Origin: Rhizophagus irregularis
Taxonomy: Eukaryota > Glomeromycota > Glomeromycetes > Glomerales > Glomeraceae
NCBI RefSeq assembly: GCF_026210795.1
Contig: NC_089440.1
Location: 2,356,001 to 2,420,000 of the forward strand
DNA length: 64,000 nucleotides
Direction of reading: 5' to 3'
Each line of letters begins with the position of its first letter. The stretch's first letter is position 1. Below, in pieces: positions 1 to 12,400 of the stretch. Made by a program: the position numbers and the translations under genes. Under the pieces are notes generated by a model. That model ran no database searches and was not told the origin of the DNA. It worked only from the letters and a program-made list of their open reading frames with translations.

Positions 1-1513
1 CAAAAAACAAAATCCATTTGGATCATCATTACTATCCCAATGGTAATTACTGATTACGTTAAAATTAATAGCTATTGTGGGAAAAATTCCAAAAGTTCTC
101 GGTACAAATGGTCCCATTGTTAACTTGCTTAGTTTTGTATAATAATGTTCATAATATTTGTTAACAAATCTATTTACACTATTTGATATTGGTTGTAGTG
201 CAAAAAGTAGATCGTTAACACAATTCTGATGATCAATATTATGAGAGCTAGCAGTATCAGAAGTAGTATATGGAAGATCACCATAACTAATGAAAGCTCC
301 AAATCGTTCAGCAAGATTTTTCCAAAAATTTCTACTTCGATGGATTGGATTGTCCAACATATGAAAATAATAACTATTTATGGCTTTGGTTGCTTCAATG
401 ACAGCATTAAAATCATCAAGTTCATCCAGATGAACCAAAGTTTTACCACAACCATCAACAATACATTCAGAATTTGTTACATAACGAAAGTTCTTAATAT
501 TATTATCTTGTGCTGATACAATCATTTTTTTTTTATTTATAGTTGATTTTTTTTTCTCAATTTCTAAAATTTCTTTGGATATTTCCAAAACTTTAGAATT
601 TCGAATTTCAGCAGCATGTGAAAGTCTCTTCCATTGTGATTTAAGATGTTGATGTACATCACTTTTACTAATTGGCTTTTTTAATTCCAACCATTGACCA
701 AATTTAATCCACATATCATTATTATTGTTCATTAATTGATCATTAGTTGATTCAGTAATACTTTTAGCAAGATTATAAAATTCTAAGGGAATTTTAGGAA
801 TTTCATTATTATTTTTAGATTGTCTTGATTCCCTTATTAAGCATTCAATTAATAAATCCATTACTGAAATATCTTTCATAATTGAAATTGTTGTTACATT
901 AGAAGATATTCGGCAAAAAGCGCAAAGCGGAACACTTGACCATTCATTTTTCATATATCGAACTATATCTGAGGTACTTAAATCTCTGGAACCTCCTTGA
1001 GTTCGATGCTTAAATTATACAATATAGATTATTTTATTTATATTTTATATTTTATGACATATCAAAGATAATATATACCTGCAAAGGATTAAATACTATG
1101 TTTGTTTTTACTTCAACAGGCGAGAAGGAACTAACAGATGAGGAACTAACATCATCTTGAGTTTGTTGCTTAATTATAAATTAAAAAAAAAAATTTGTCT
1201 AGTTAAATTACTTATTTATATAAGTATTAGATCTAGTAGTATATAAATGGATCATCATCCTGATTCATTTATATATTAAACTAGATCAGTAAATCATCCA
1301 GTTTATAAATGATAATATCATATACCTCTATAAGATCAAAAGCTATTGTTTGAGAAGAAGAATTCGTATCTTGAACTTGCTGTTTAATTATAAAATTCTG
1401 ATATTAGATTATAGTGGAATTGTTTATATTTTTAGAAGTAAAATGAAAAGTACCATAGATGTCTTTTGTAATCGTTTCTTTGCATTGTATTTGGTATGTC
1501 TTGAACGTTTCAT
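1..1513 (-). CDS. TET/JBP-like 2OG-Fe(II) dioxygenase candidate, 3' end outside window
   Basis: I built this from splice sites on the minus strand: exons 1513-1454, 1379-1326, 1168-1079 and 1008-1, all joining in phase 0 with GT donors and AG acceptors and no internal stop. It starts at the ATG at 1513-1511. The N-terminus is basic (MKRSRHTKYN), followed by Ser/Gln-rich linkers and a Lys/Glu-rich helix. Near the window edge the protein reads NYHWDSNDDPNGFCF. This resembles the H-x-D metal-binding turn plus NGFC strand of TET/JBP and related fungal dioxygenases. The later histidine and arginine expected in this fold lie beyond position 1, so the assignment rests on one motif. Fungal TET/JBP genes are known to travel with DNA transposons, which fits the surroundings. 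The exon structure is well supported; the function is tentative. Confidence 0.55.
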
Positions 1514-2219
1514 CTTTTTCTTAAAAGAAGCTAAGTAAGTCTAAAGTAAAGAATAAATCCAAAGAATAAAATCAAGATAACAATCCCAAAGAATAAAATC
1601 AAAAGACAAACTAAAGAATAAAATCAAGGTAAAATAAAATAAAGTTAATAAGGAACAGAACAAAGAAGTTAAAATAAATGAAAATAATAAATTTACATGT
1701 TTTAAAATCAACTGGAAGACTGAAATATCATAAAAAAAAAGAAACATTAAAAGAATAAAATGCAAGAAATAGAAGAATTGGAACGAAAAAAACTTACTGT
1801 GTGAACGTTCTTAATAAAAATAAATAAATATCGCCACCAGTCTAATAATGAGGTACTAGTCATACTCAATATGTCACTGATTTGCAATATTGATATCTAG
1901 GCTTGGCGCAGATCGGTTACATAAGAACACAGTATGAGATTATTCTAACCATATATCCTAATTTACATATTTATAAGTATACTTCTCATTTTCAAATGCC
2001 GTAATATTACGGCACAATGCCGAATTGCGTATTGACGCAACGTAATTCATTTATACTGACATAATTACATCAGGAAGTCACGGGAAAAATATTCATCAAA
2101 TGTACATCGGCCACTTGATGTACATCATAAAGAAATGCTGACCTGCAATGTACTACCGATGTCACAATATTTGATGTTCATCGCCAATTCAAAATGTTCA
2201 TTACCCATACATTACGATG
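1514..2219. other. AT-rich intergenic stretch
   Basis: I see no gene here. Positions 1550-1780 are purine-rich on the plus strand, with repeated AAAGAATAAAATCAA units. A 16-bp perfect palindrome, GCCGTAATATTACGGC, lies at 1998-2013. Short GATGTACATC palindromes occur just before the Tc1 element. Confidence 0.5.
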
Positions 2220-2221
2220 TA

Positions 2222-3510
2222 CAGTCAGGTCCAAAAGTGACGCCCGATTTTGTACGGTGTTACGATACACAAAATTTACATTATTTATACCCCCTTTTTT
2301 TTATTTTTAAATGTTTTTCTCACAATTTCATAACCTAATAAACGCGTTGCAAAGTTAAAAAAATAATGTCACATAGAACTGAGTTAACTTTTCAAGATAA
2401 AGGAAAAATACTAGCATATATGGAGAATTTTAACCCTGCACAAATAGCAAGAAAAATGGGTCGTGACCCCACCACAATAAGAAGAATTATTGACAGATAC
2501 AAGAAGACAGGGAAAACTAAAAATTTACCTAGATCGGGGCGTCCACCTGCTCTCAATAATAATGAGAAAAATGCACTCATAAATAAAGTTACACAAGATC
2601 GATGCGAACCTTTACATGAAGTCATTAATACATTAGATTTAAATTGCAGCCTTACAACTGCTAAAAGAGCATTACATAGTGTTGGAATTTATTCCCATGT
2701 TGCTGCAAAAAAACCCTTTATCTCAGAAAAGCATGCATTAGCTCGTATTAGTTGGTGTGAGAAATATAAAGAAAAAACAGCTTATGATTGGGCACAAGTT
2801 ATTTTCTCAGATGAATCAAGTGTTGAGATTGGCAAGCAGTCACGACAAATAAGAGTTTAGAGACACACAGGGGAAAGGTTTAACACTGAATGCTTGACAC
2901 CTATCTTTAAAAGTGGTCGAAAATCAGTCGTGGTTTGGGGATGTTTTGCAGGAGGGATAAAAGGGCCATTAATTTTTTGTGATGAAAATAAAGAAGGAAA
3001 TGAAAAAATCAATTCAAATACTTACATTAGAATCCTAAATTCATATCTGTATCCATTTCAGCATACAGTTCATGAGTTAACAGGAAGGGCTGCAATTTTT
3101 CAACAGGATAATGCACCCATACATACCGCGAAAATAACCAAGGATTGGTTGAAGAAGAATAAAATTGTGGTTATTGATTGGCCGGCAAATTCTCCCGATC
3201 TAAATCCAATAGAAAACATCTGGAAGCAGTTAAAGGACAATATCCAGAGTTGTAAAGTCTTTCCAAGAACTGTGGATGAACTTAAAGTTGCACTAAGTGA
3301 AGAATGGGAAAATTTGGATTGCTCCATTTTTGAAGAGGTTGTTGCTTCAATGCCACAAAGAATAAATGCAGTACTAGAAGCAAGGGGAGGGCCAACACAT
3401 TATTAACCATTTTTAGTAATTATTTTTTATGTGAATTTTAATGAAAATCAATAAAGTTTTGCCATTTTTGGCATTAATTTTAAATCGGGCGTCACTTTCG
3501 GACGTGACTG
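2222..3510 (+). mobile_element. Tc1/mariner element with TA target duplication
   Basis: The element has terminal inverted repeats of about 30 bp that begin CAGTCAGGTCC at the left and match the complement of GGACGTGACTG at the right. They share the core AAGTGACGCCCGATTT. TA dinucleotides at 2220-2221 and 3511-3512 flank the termini, as expected for Tc1/mariner. It is 1,289 bp long and contains one transposase frame with a single stop. Confidence 0.9.
2366..3406 (+). pseudogene. Tc1 DD34E transposase, one in-frame stop
   Basis: This enzyme would cut and paste the surrounding element. The N-terminal half carries a helix-turn-helix (IARKMGRDPTTIRRII) and an AT-hook-like GRPP linker. The catalytic residues are visible: D in VIFSDESS, D in FQQDNAPIHTA, and E in NPIENIWKQ, with 34 residues between the second D and the E, as in Tc1. 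The frame is open from 2366 to 3406 except for a TAG at 2858-2860, just before the RHTGERFN stretch. Tc1 proteins normally have Trp there, so TGG-to-TAG is likely. Everything else looks intact, so inactivation appears recent. Confidence 0.9.
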
Positions 3511-3712
3511 TACATTATTTTAAAGATAATAAACATCATATCAATATTTTACTATTATTTATATATGTTAATATAACGATGCTAAATATTATTGAATAAC
3601 AAATTATTTTATTAAATTACACTATATTAAACAATCTATATACATTAAATTACACTATAACAATCTATATACTAAAGTCTATTAAATTAACTCAATACTC
3701 TGGGACAAAGAA

Positions 3713-4860
3713 AAGTTTCGAAGTTATTCTTCGAAACTTACCAATCTTCGTGTTCAGGAAATACAACCTATGATAAAAAGATAAAAGTATTAATAAAAAA
3801 AAATTAATTTAATTAAAAAGTTTTGAAGTGAAACTTCAAAACTTACCAATCTGTTAAGATTCGTATATACTTACGAATCTTGGTTCCTTCTTTCGGTTCT
3901 TTGGAAACCCACCCAAATCTATGAAAAAAAGAAAAGGAACGGTTAGTAACCGTTCATAATATTAAAAAAAAGAAAAAAAAAACTAAGATTCGGAATACTT
4001 ACGAATCTTGGTTCCATTCGTCGGATGTCTACCCAAACCTATAAAAGAAAGAAAGGAACGGTTAGTAAACCGTTCCATAAAATAAAAAAATAAATAAATA
4101 AACCAAGATAAGAATCTTGGTTCTAACAAAATTACCTTCCTCTATCCCCCTTTCTACGCGTCCTACAAAAAAAAATAATTAAAGAAACGTTAGTTCGTTT
4201 CTCATATTTAAAATAAAAAAATCCCCCTTTTCCCGTTCTTACTACCTTAAAGTAGTCCGTCGTAGTATTCAAGCCGGCGCCCTTCTAGTACGCGTCCTAC
4301 AAAAAAAAAATAATGAAAAGAAACGTTAGTTCGTTTCTTAAGTTTAAAATAACAAAAAACCCCTTTTCCCATTTCTCACTACCTTAAAGTCCAGTTTCGT
4401 TTCAAGCTGGATCAAGATATATCAGGTTCATCCTCGTCGTCATATGCTTCTGTGCCTTACTGGAGTTACCATTACCAAACACTTCACCGATCCCATTATG
4501 AGTTATAACGTCTAATTATAAGTACAACCTACAATAAAAAAAAATTAATTTTAAAAAAAATTTTTAAAAAAAAAGTTTCGAAGAGAAACTTCGAAACTTA
4601 CTTGAAAAGCTGATCCAAAAAATCTTAAAGACAGTTCCTACAAAATAGACAAAAGAAGAAACGGTTAGTTTCTTCAAAACAAAATAAAAAAAATTTCAAG
4701 AAATGTTTCGAAAGTAAACTAAACTTTTGAAACTTACCGATCATATCATCCAGAGTTCGAAAAGTTCAATACCTGCAAAAAAAAAGAAAAAAAATCAAAA
4801 TAAAATTAAAATAATAAAAAATCAAAAATAAATAAATTTAAAAAGTTTTGAAATTTTCAA
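3713..4860. repeat. Array of short hairpins with varied stems
   Basis: About a dozen short inverted repeats with 6-11 bp stems and 2-6 nt loops recur every 60-130 bp. Examples are AAGTTTCGAAG/CTTCGAAACTT at 3713-3739, AAGTTTTGAAG/CTTCAAAACTT at 3818-3844, GAACGGTT/AACCGTTC near 3940 and GAAACG/CGTTTC near 4190 and 4320. Stem sequence changes from unit to unit while pairing is kept. On the minus strand each hairpin lies next to a donor-like GTAAGT, and units start with an acceptor-like TTTTTGTAG, so the array looks like many tiny exons and introns. The exon-like pieces I translated (4440-4520) have stops in all frames, so I do not call a protein. Confidence 0.7.
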
Positions 4861-5399
4861 AACTTACCAATTCATTGCCGACCTACAAAAGAAGGCCCCA
4901 ACGTCGAGAAATCCAACCGAAGTCCAAGAAGTTAATATCCGAAGTCCAAAGCCGAAGGACCGATATCTACAAAAAATAAGAGAAAATTTTAAAAAAAAAC
5001 TTTTTTAAAAAAAACGCACGCACGTCACCCTACTTACATACCTGTCTATCGTCTAATTCCAAAAAGTAATAAAATTTTGAAAGGTAGGTTTTTTATTTCT
5101 TTAATTTTTTATTTTTATTTTTCTAAATGTATTAAGAAACATTTCTAACGAAATGTTAACACTTTTTTTTAAAAAAAATATACTTTACGAGATCTTTTTT
5201 TTTTAGACTTTTTTTTTTTATCGAATTGAAAAAAAAGATCGATCGGCAAACTGATTACGTGATACCGATCAAAATCTTTTTTTTTTTATGACGACATTTT
5301 TATATCTTTTTTTTATAATGATGTCTTATATATTTTTTTATAACGATGTTTTTTATATTTTTTTATAACTAAACTAAAGAGTTACTTATAGTACTTATA
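4861..5399. other. Low-complexity AT-rich stretch
   Basis: One more exon-like segment (about 4870-4975) is followed by long A and T tracts (5160-5340), with repeats of ATGA(C/T)G(A/T)C-type motifs between T runs. No coding frame was recognised. Confidence 0.4.
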
Positions 5400-5675
5400 T
5401 ACTTTAGACATACTTCAAAGAAACTATTCAAAACTCTATCCTTCGACTATGCAAACAATGCAATGAACACAGCTACAAACACTCACATAGGCTTATGCCT
5501 GAAACACAATAACATACTCACGGAATTAAAAAAACAAACACAAAATTACAACATCCTTCTCAAACACACAACTGGAATGACCTTCGATCTAAAATCATGT
5601 ATTAACGCCTCTCCACTATTCAAATCGGATTCAATCAATCCAACATATAACAATAATCACCCTTTTATTTACTAA
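5400..5675 (+). pseudogene. Possible remnant of a LINE C-terminal region
   Basis: This small island is C-richer than its surroundings. One frame reads TLDILQRNYSKLYPS, and the overlapping frames give a CKQCNE pair and a THIGLC pair. This resembles the zinc-ribbon tail that follows RNase H in fungal LINE proteins. The pieces are in different frames, so at least two frameshifts would be needed. The longest open piece is 5463-5675 (70 codons). The assignment is weak; it may be an unrelated short gene. Confidence 0.3.
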
Positions 5676-7071
5676 TTCACTACCTGATACCTACCGAATT
5701 GACTTGCCTCCTATATAATTACATAAGTCGCAAAAGAGTACGTGATTTAGCGTTCAATGAATTTATAACACATTAAAATAATAAATAAAAAATTTTTTTT
5801 TTTTTTAATAAATCTATTTTTTTCGGTTTTTTTTTTAAACCGAAATTTAAAAAAAATTTTTTATTCTGGTATAGAAAACAGCTACTGATTTCTTCCTATT
5901 TGGTATTGGTTTTGTACTTTGTAAAAATGTATTACAGTGTACGAATAAAGTTAATTACTATGGAGTAGTGTCTAAATGATCATCGAAACACTTACCCAGT
6001 ATATTCTTTTTTGGTTAGACAAATTAACTTCGAAAAATTTATATTCTTCTATTTATTATAGATTTAGATTATATATAAAATTATGATTTTTTTTGATTTA
6101 TAAATTTATTCTTAATCCTCGATTCGATTATAGATTATAGAGTAGAGCTTATTCTCTTTTTTATTGAATTTGCACCTTATCAGTTATAAATAATTTTTAT
6201 CCAAAAAAAAAAATAATAGATATTGATAAACATTACATCATGAGTTTAGTATATACTAAAATTTTTTATTTTTTTTTAGATTTTGTTACAGAATACTTAG
6301 TTATAGGGTTTAATCTTTTTTTTGGATTAGGCTCTAAGTATTTTTATATAATTATGTAATTTTTACTAATAAATAATTAATAAAAATGCGTTACTATTTA
6401 AAAATAAAAAAAAAAAGAAATTTGTAGCTGTAATTATTATGGCATATTACGTCAGGTATAATGCCTTTTTCCTATTCTGTAATCTGTAAGATGTTTTACA
6501 AAATACCTTTTATGAATTTTATTAAAGGATTCTATATTATTTTTATTTTTATATGTTCCCATAAAGTTCTCGAGTTAAGATCTTCAAAACACTTGCAACG
6601 TATATTCTTTTTTAGTTGGATCTGCCTGGCCAAAATAGGAAAAAATATGTAATCGATTCAGATCCAGATTCAGATTCCTATTCCTTTTCGATTTCTATTT
6701 GGATTGAATCTTAAATTATAGCCCCACCCTTCCTCATGGGAAGATGGGTCTTATAAATAAAAAAAAATTTTTTTTTAAAAAAATTCATTTTTATTTGTTT
6801 GTTATACAAGTAAAAAAAAATTTGGATTATCGTTTTCAAACAATATGCAATTATTTAAACCGGTTATAAATTGCAAAAAGAAAAAAAATTTTCTTTCTTG
6901 CAATCAACGGGTTTATTCCTTGTAAATTATAAGGGCCTGAACCGTTTTAAGAAAGAATCAAATTCCCCATTTTTCATACTCCTTTTTCATTAAAAAAAAT
7001 AAACGTTGTAAACGGTCGAATATCAAGCATGAAAAGATGATAAAATTCAACTACCAAATGTAATTGCCAAA
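5676..7071. other. AT-rich intergenic stretch with diverged duplications
   Basis: No gene was recognised. A motif reading ACACTT, then GTATATTCTTTTTT and GTTGGA/GTTAGA, occurs near 5990 and again near 6590, suggesting an old duplication. Homopolymer runs are common. The ORF at 6461-6652 has no recognisable features. Confidence 0.35.
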
Positions 7072-7760
7072 TGTTAAGAACAAACAAATTAATTATGAAT
7101 TGGCGTAGATGGATAAATAATTAGCCGAAAAGGATAAACATTTAGGAAGAGTAATGATCTACATGATGTAATATTTATCAAATGATTGACAAAGAACCAA
7201 TAGGATAAATAGAGTCGATCAATTGCGGCTTAGCAATCTTTAACAATAAGAACGATAAGAAAGAATAATTATAAGCCACAAAAGATAGATTATAAGTAAA
7301 ACACATAAAGCGGATTGAAAGAACATATAAAATAATGTCAGAAAGATTAAAGAACATAAAATAATATAAAAGATAATATAAAAAGATAGTACAAGGATGG
7401 AATATGAAAGATAATATATTAAAAAGAACATATATAAAAGATAGCATATTAAAAGATAGCGTATTTAAAATATAGATAGTATATTAGAAAGATAGTTCAA
7501 AGATAATATGTAAAAAGAATATAAAAGATATAGAATAAAAAGTAGTGTAAATTTGTATAAATAGAGAACGGAATTCAAAGTAATTCCACAGTTCTCATCC
7601 ACAGAACTCAATAAAAATATAAGTTTCATTTAATTATTCGTTAGTAAAGTTTAATATTAATTAAAGGTAATAGGTTCGCCCTAAACTTTAATTAATGTTC
7701 GCTTAATTAATTTTAATTGAATAAAATGAAAATTTTAAGAAGAATTAAATATACATTGTG
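7072..7760 (+). repeat. Possible solo LTR or promoter-bearing repeat
   Basis: The stretch starts TGTTAAG followed by AATTGGCGTAGATGG, similar in layout to the Ty3 LTR at 29845 (TGTTAAAAT, then ATGTGGCGCAG). It holds a TATAAATAG box near 7557 and an AATAAA signal near 7610. Positions 7300-7540 are a degenerate purine repeat of AAAGATA(A/G)TATA units. The 3' boundary and target duplication were not identified, so this remains a guess. Confidence 0.3.
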
Positions 7761-7977
7761 AAAAGTAATAATTCGTAGCGAGAGCTATTGAAGTTTGAAA
7801 TTAAAGGTAAAGTGGATATAATTTGGGGAAAATTTAGAGAAGTTAATTTTATTTTATATCGTTTGATGTTTTATATTACTAACGCTATTTATGTCATGAA
7901 CCAAGAATGTTGTTGTATATTGTTCGTTGATTATGTTGTTTGTTAAATTATGCTGTTGATTATTTGTTCGTTTATTC

Positions 7978-8012
7978 AATTGTTCGTTCGTTCGTTCATT
8001 CGTTTGTTCGAC
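7978..8012. repeat. Tetranucleotide repeat (GTTC)n
   Basis: A short run of GTTC/GTTT units. It creates the spurious Asn/Thr/Glu/Arg-rich frame on the opposite strand. Confidence 0.7.
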
Positions 8013-8547
8013 CATGAGAATGCCCGTTCGATGTGGCAACTCTGTAAATTGATGACAGAGGGAATTGGGGGATCTCAACGTCTCTGTAAATTATTAGAAA
8101 AAATATTTTTTTTTTGTTTATAAAGATGTAAGATTTAACATGTATTTTTTTTAAGATGATAATTTGGTAATTTCATATTTTTCTATAAGGAAGTATGAGA
8201 TATAGGGATTTTGTAAAAAAACTTATGAAAAATGTGTGAGATTTCTTTTTCACTGTCATCTTCTTGTGATTATAGCGAAGCCACTTTTTTTTCATGAGAA
8301 AAAATTCGTATTGCTTCGCATTCCTCCTTTTTTTCTTTCAAAATAAACAAATCGTAATATTTAGAATTTGGAAGCTTTAAAAAATAAAGCTATAAAACTC
8401 ACAACATTAGATTATTCATTTTTTATTACATTCCACTAAAACTAAAAACAAAAACTCAATTATCTGTTACATCCATGAGTCTACCAAACATTTAACGCAA
8501 AAATACATCATAAAGGAAGTTATGGTTGTAATAAGATTAAATGATGC

Positions 8548-8940
8548 TGACCTGACGGGGTGGTATACCTTAAAGTAACTCAAATTGAAGATTTTGAAGA
8601 AGGAGATGTGGTGTTCTTAAGAACGAAATTCGTCACCAATGAAAAGGATATGATGAATAGTATATCAAATCGGGATAGAAGATAAATTAGGAAAGGGATT
8701 ACAACTAAGAAGTCAGGACGAGCTGATAAATGAAAACGGGATTTCAAACCACGGCGTGGACTAATTTGAACAACCGCGTATCTGGAACGTTGAAAGACAA
8801 ATAATATTTTGAGGTGACGAATAGTTGGTAATGATGGGAAAATAGAATTGGCAGGTATTGTAGGTAAAGAGAAAGATGATGTGTAGTTTGTATCAATGTA
8901 AATAGGAAACGTGTTGCGAAAACTCAAGCCACTAGATATC
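8548..8940 (+). pseudogene. Decayed coding fragment of unknown family
   Basis: The plus-strand frame reads as protein-like sequence (VTQIEDFEEGDVVFLRTKF, then MNSISNRDRR, FKPRRGLI, IVGNDGKIELAGIVG) but is broken by several TGA and TAG codons and one TAA. Most of the stops could be former Trp codons. I do not recognise the family. The antisense ORF at 8580-8927 is probably the shadow of this fragment. Confidence 0.35.
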
Positions 8941-9427
8941 GATAATTCTCAGCACTAATAAAGTCATCGTTTAAAAAAATATAGATACTTCTTTATTCGA
9001 CCACCTATATTGATATATTAATATATTGAATATCAGTATATTAAATATTGGTAATATCGGTATATCAATCATTTGTCTAATTGTTTGATACTATTCTAAA
9101 ATGGCGTAAATTAAGATCGAATTAAGTTCGAATTAAGTTCCATTTACGGTGTAAATTAATATCAAATTAAAAGATCTAATTATCTAATTATGTATAACTC
9201 AACATATATACTTATCCACTATAAGAAAAGTAATATCAGTAATTTCAGTATAATGATATATTTGACATACCTGTTATAGTGCTGCATGTGAGGGATGTAC
9301 ATGTTGACTAATAAGACTAACTATTTTTAGTTTCAAGTTAACTATTAAGGAATGTTTCAGTCAATTATGTTTCATCACGTTTTATTGTTTGTATAATTGT
9401 AAAAAACATTCAATCCAGAATTAATAT
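8941..9427. other. AT-rich intergenic stretch
   Basis: It holds short repeats of TATTGATATATTAATAT type (9010-9070) and a direct repeat around CGAATTAAGTT near 9120. No gene or clear transposon terminus was found. Confidence 0.35.
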
Positions 9428-12400
9428 TTATAAATTAAATTTTCTATTTAATGGCATTATTGATATATAATTTTGTTTACCGACTCGAATGTTTCTAATT
9501 TTTGTGGCTCTACATAATATTCTATGGACCGCTATTAGTGAATCACAACCTTCCTCATAGTATTCACCCTTCCATAATTCAGTGTTTGATAATTCTGGTT
9601 CTATAAACCTATGTTTAAACCGAATATCAGAGGAAGGTGCATTCTTATACCATTTGACATATGCCAAAAGATGAGTTCTTGACCCTTCAGGTAACCTAAG
9701 TGTATGTTCAAAGTAATATTGAACCTCTCCTGGATATATGTCAATTGTTTCGTCACTAAATGCTTTTCATTTCGCAAGAATAGTTGAATTTGTTTCATGA
9801 CGACCTGCAATTACAGATCCAAATATTTCTGAGCCAATTTGTAATCTTGCATGCTGGTTAATTTGTAAGTCCATAAATCCTAATATTTCATCATGATCTT
9901 TCTCATACAACATTTCATACCATTCACATAGAAACATTCGCAATTCTGAAGGAATAACAACTCTTAAATATGATGGTTTAAGCAGTTGACCTGGTATTGC
10001 TTCAGTACCATATATTTTAGATGTGCTATGTCTCATGGATAGGAAATATTGTAACTCTTCTCTTTCTGCTGTAAGTGCCAAACTACCTACATCTTTTTTT
10101 TTTACAAGAAAGCAAAGAGATTCATCTAAAAGGCCGGATGTCCATTTATATGTTAGATGATAATCAACTAAAGTATTTTTAAGGACAATTTTCATCAATT
10201 CAGGTTCTATTTTTCGGTTACTGTTGGGATATGATCCTAAAGATAATAGATTATATTTTTTTTAAAAAAAAAAAGATATCAGAAGACAACAAAATCATCA
10301 AGTATCCTACCTATATATCCATTAAGTCTCTCAAATGGAAAAAGCCAAAAACTATATATAGGACCATAATCACGACAGCAATCAGGAATGTAAAGCGAAA
10401 GATGTATATTACTTGTTATGAATTCTGGTCCATATGTGTTTTCTATAAGGTAAACCATATCTTTTAATCTCTCTTGTGCTTCTTTTAAATCATCTTCAGT
10501 AATAATTCTTGTTACCAAAAGATTACATGCTCGAACAAAATATCCTAAAATCTTTCTGTCATTATCATCTAACATATCCCACAAGATAGCTGTAGAATAA
10601 ATCATAATAAAGGTTTTCCATTGATCAGCAGTTAAGTTTGAAAATCCATCACTTCCAATCGCAATTTTTGGAGGAATACGACCAATATCAGAAGGTAATT
10701 TAACATGATCCATTCTATTTTGTGCCACTTGAAGTTGTTCCATACTTAATTTTCCCTGGCTCACAAAAATAGATTTAATTATCCATTTTGCTACACCAAG
10801 AAAAAGGCAATGCATTGGATCTACTACAGCAAAACGTATGGGATCCATATATGGAAGACGAAGCAATTCAGACCAGCGTATACCATATTCTTTGAAATGA
10901 TCTTCCCTAGAATTTTTTGAGTTGCATTGCAACCATTCATATGCATGTTTTCTATGTGATTCTGCGTTACTCAACTCATAAGTATGAACTCCTCCATAGT
11001 GATTTTTTCTATACTCTTCACTATAAACACTACATTTCTCACACCTATGGCATTTCATTAATGCAGATCCATGTACAAACAACTTTCGTGTGGCTGGTAT
11101 ATCTGATGATCCAGCAATTAATGCAACTTTAATGTCTAGACCATCAGGATAATGGTAAGTTTTTGGAACTCTCCAGCCCCTCCAGAGCTCTAAAAGCTCG
11201 TCTACAATAGGGGCTAAATAATGATTAATACGATCTAATCCCACTTCTTTTGGACCTGGCAAAAAACCCAAATATATAATATTTTCAGGTTTATTCCTTT
11301 CTGATCTTGGTAAGTTACAAATAGATGCATATATAGCACCTGTACTGTGTTGTGTATATGTAAATGGCTGAAACCAGTCAAGGTTAACAAGAAGACCTAA
11401 ATTGGTTGTGGCAGTTTCTGATGTAAAAAATGGACTACCATCAAAAGAAAAGGTTTTCCACACATTACCATCATAAATATCTGAATAGATATTAACTCTT
11501 TCTCTTTGAACTCCTGATAATTTTAGCATATCTTCAAAACCAGGTCGTTGGTATAACATACTTAATTGTTGACGAATACTTGGTTTAGGGTAAATCATAC
11601 GAGGTTCAGCAATTATTCCACTTTCTTTTTTTTTAAGAATAGAAAGTGGATTATTGCATTTATTACGATGACTGGATACTGGATTATTTGGGAATTCTTC
11701 ATGTAGGCAATTTGCAATAGCAGTTTTTCCTCCTTCTTTATATTCGACAATATTTTTAACATTATATAATTTATGACAATTGTTACATACAGTTAACTGC
11801 ATTTTTGGTTGAAAGATATTTAACATTTTTTTTGCAAGATATAAGGATGCTGGAAAATTTTTAAATTGTGATTTATTTAAACGAGTAAGTACAATATGTA
11901 AGAATTTTATTAATGCTTCAAGTGCCACATCAGGTAATCAAAATCTTTGTTGAAATTTAAATAACCATATTATAATCTCAGTATTAATAGAATCACTTAA
12001 GCTTTCCATTACAAATACTTCATCATTATCAAATTCAGGAGATGCAAAAAATTCTTCTATATCATTCTTCTCCTCCTCATCATTTCCATCATTATCATCA
12101 TCATCTTCTTCATTATAATCACCTTTATCTTCACCATCATTATTCTCAGCACCATTATTTTCATCACCATTATCCTCATCACCGTCATTATCACCATCAT
12201 CCTCATCATCATCATTTTCTTCTTCTTCTTCATTGTAATATATATATTCATCATTTTCTTCTTCTTCTTCATTATAATATATATATTCATCATTATCCTT
12301 ATTTTCATCAGGTGCTGGAATATGAAAATAAGAAGGATTTGGCAATGATGGTGATGATGAAAATAATGTATGTATATTTTCATTATTATTTGATTGGGAT

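Noticed and set aside
2001-2009. TAATATTAC, the nonanucleotide of geminivirus-type replication origins, within a palindrome
   Set aside because: No Rep-like gene or other viral sequence is nearby, and this 9-mer is expected by chance in DNA this AT-rich.
3713-4860. CRISPR-like array of repeats and spacers
   Set aside because: Repeats are not constant, spacing is irregular, the genome is eukaryotic, and no cas gene is present.
7178-7447. Two overlapping hydrophobic minus-strand ORFs
   Set aside because: They are the reverse reading of a purine-rich AAAGATA repeat and have no protein features.
7670-7682. GGTTCGCCC, resembling a tRNA T-arm
   Set aside because: No matching acceptor, D or anticodon arms were found around it.
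9217-9221. CACTA, as a possible left end of the CACTA-like element at 9428-12888
   Set aside because: Only about six bases match a candidate TAGTG near 13345, which lies in another gene, and no TSD is visible.
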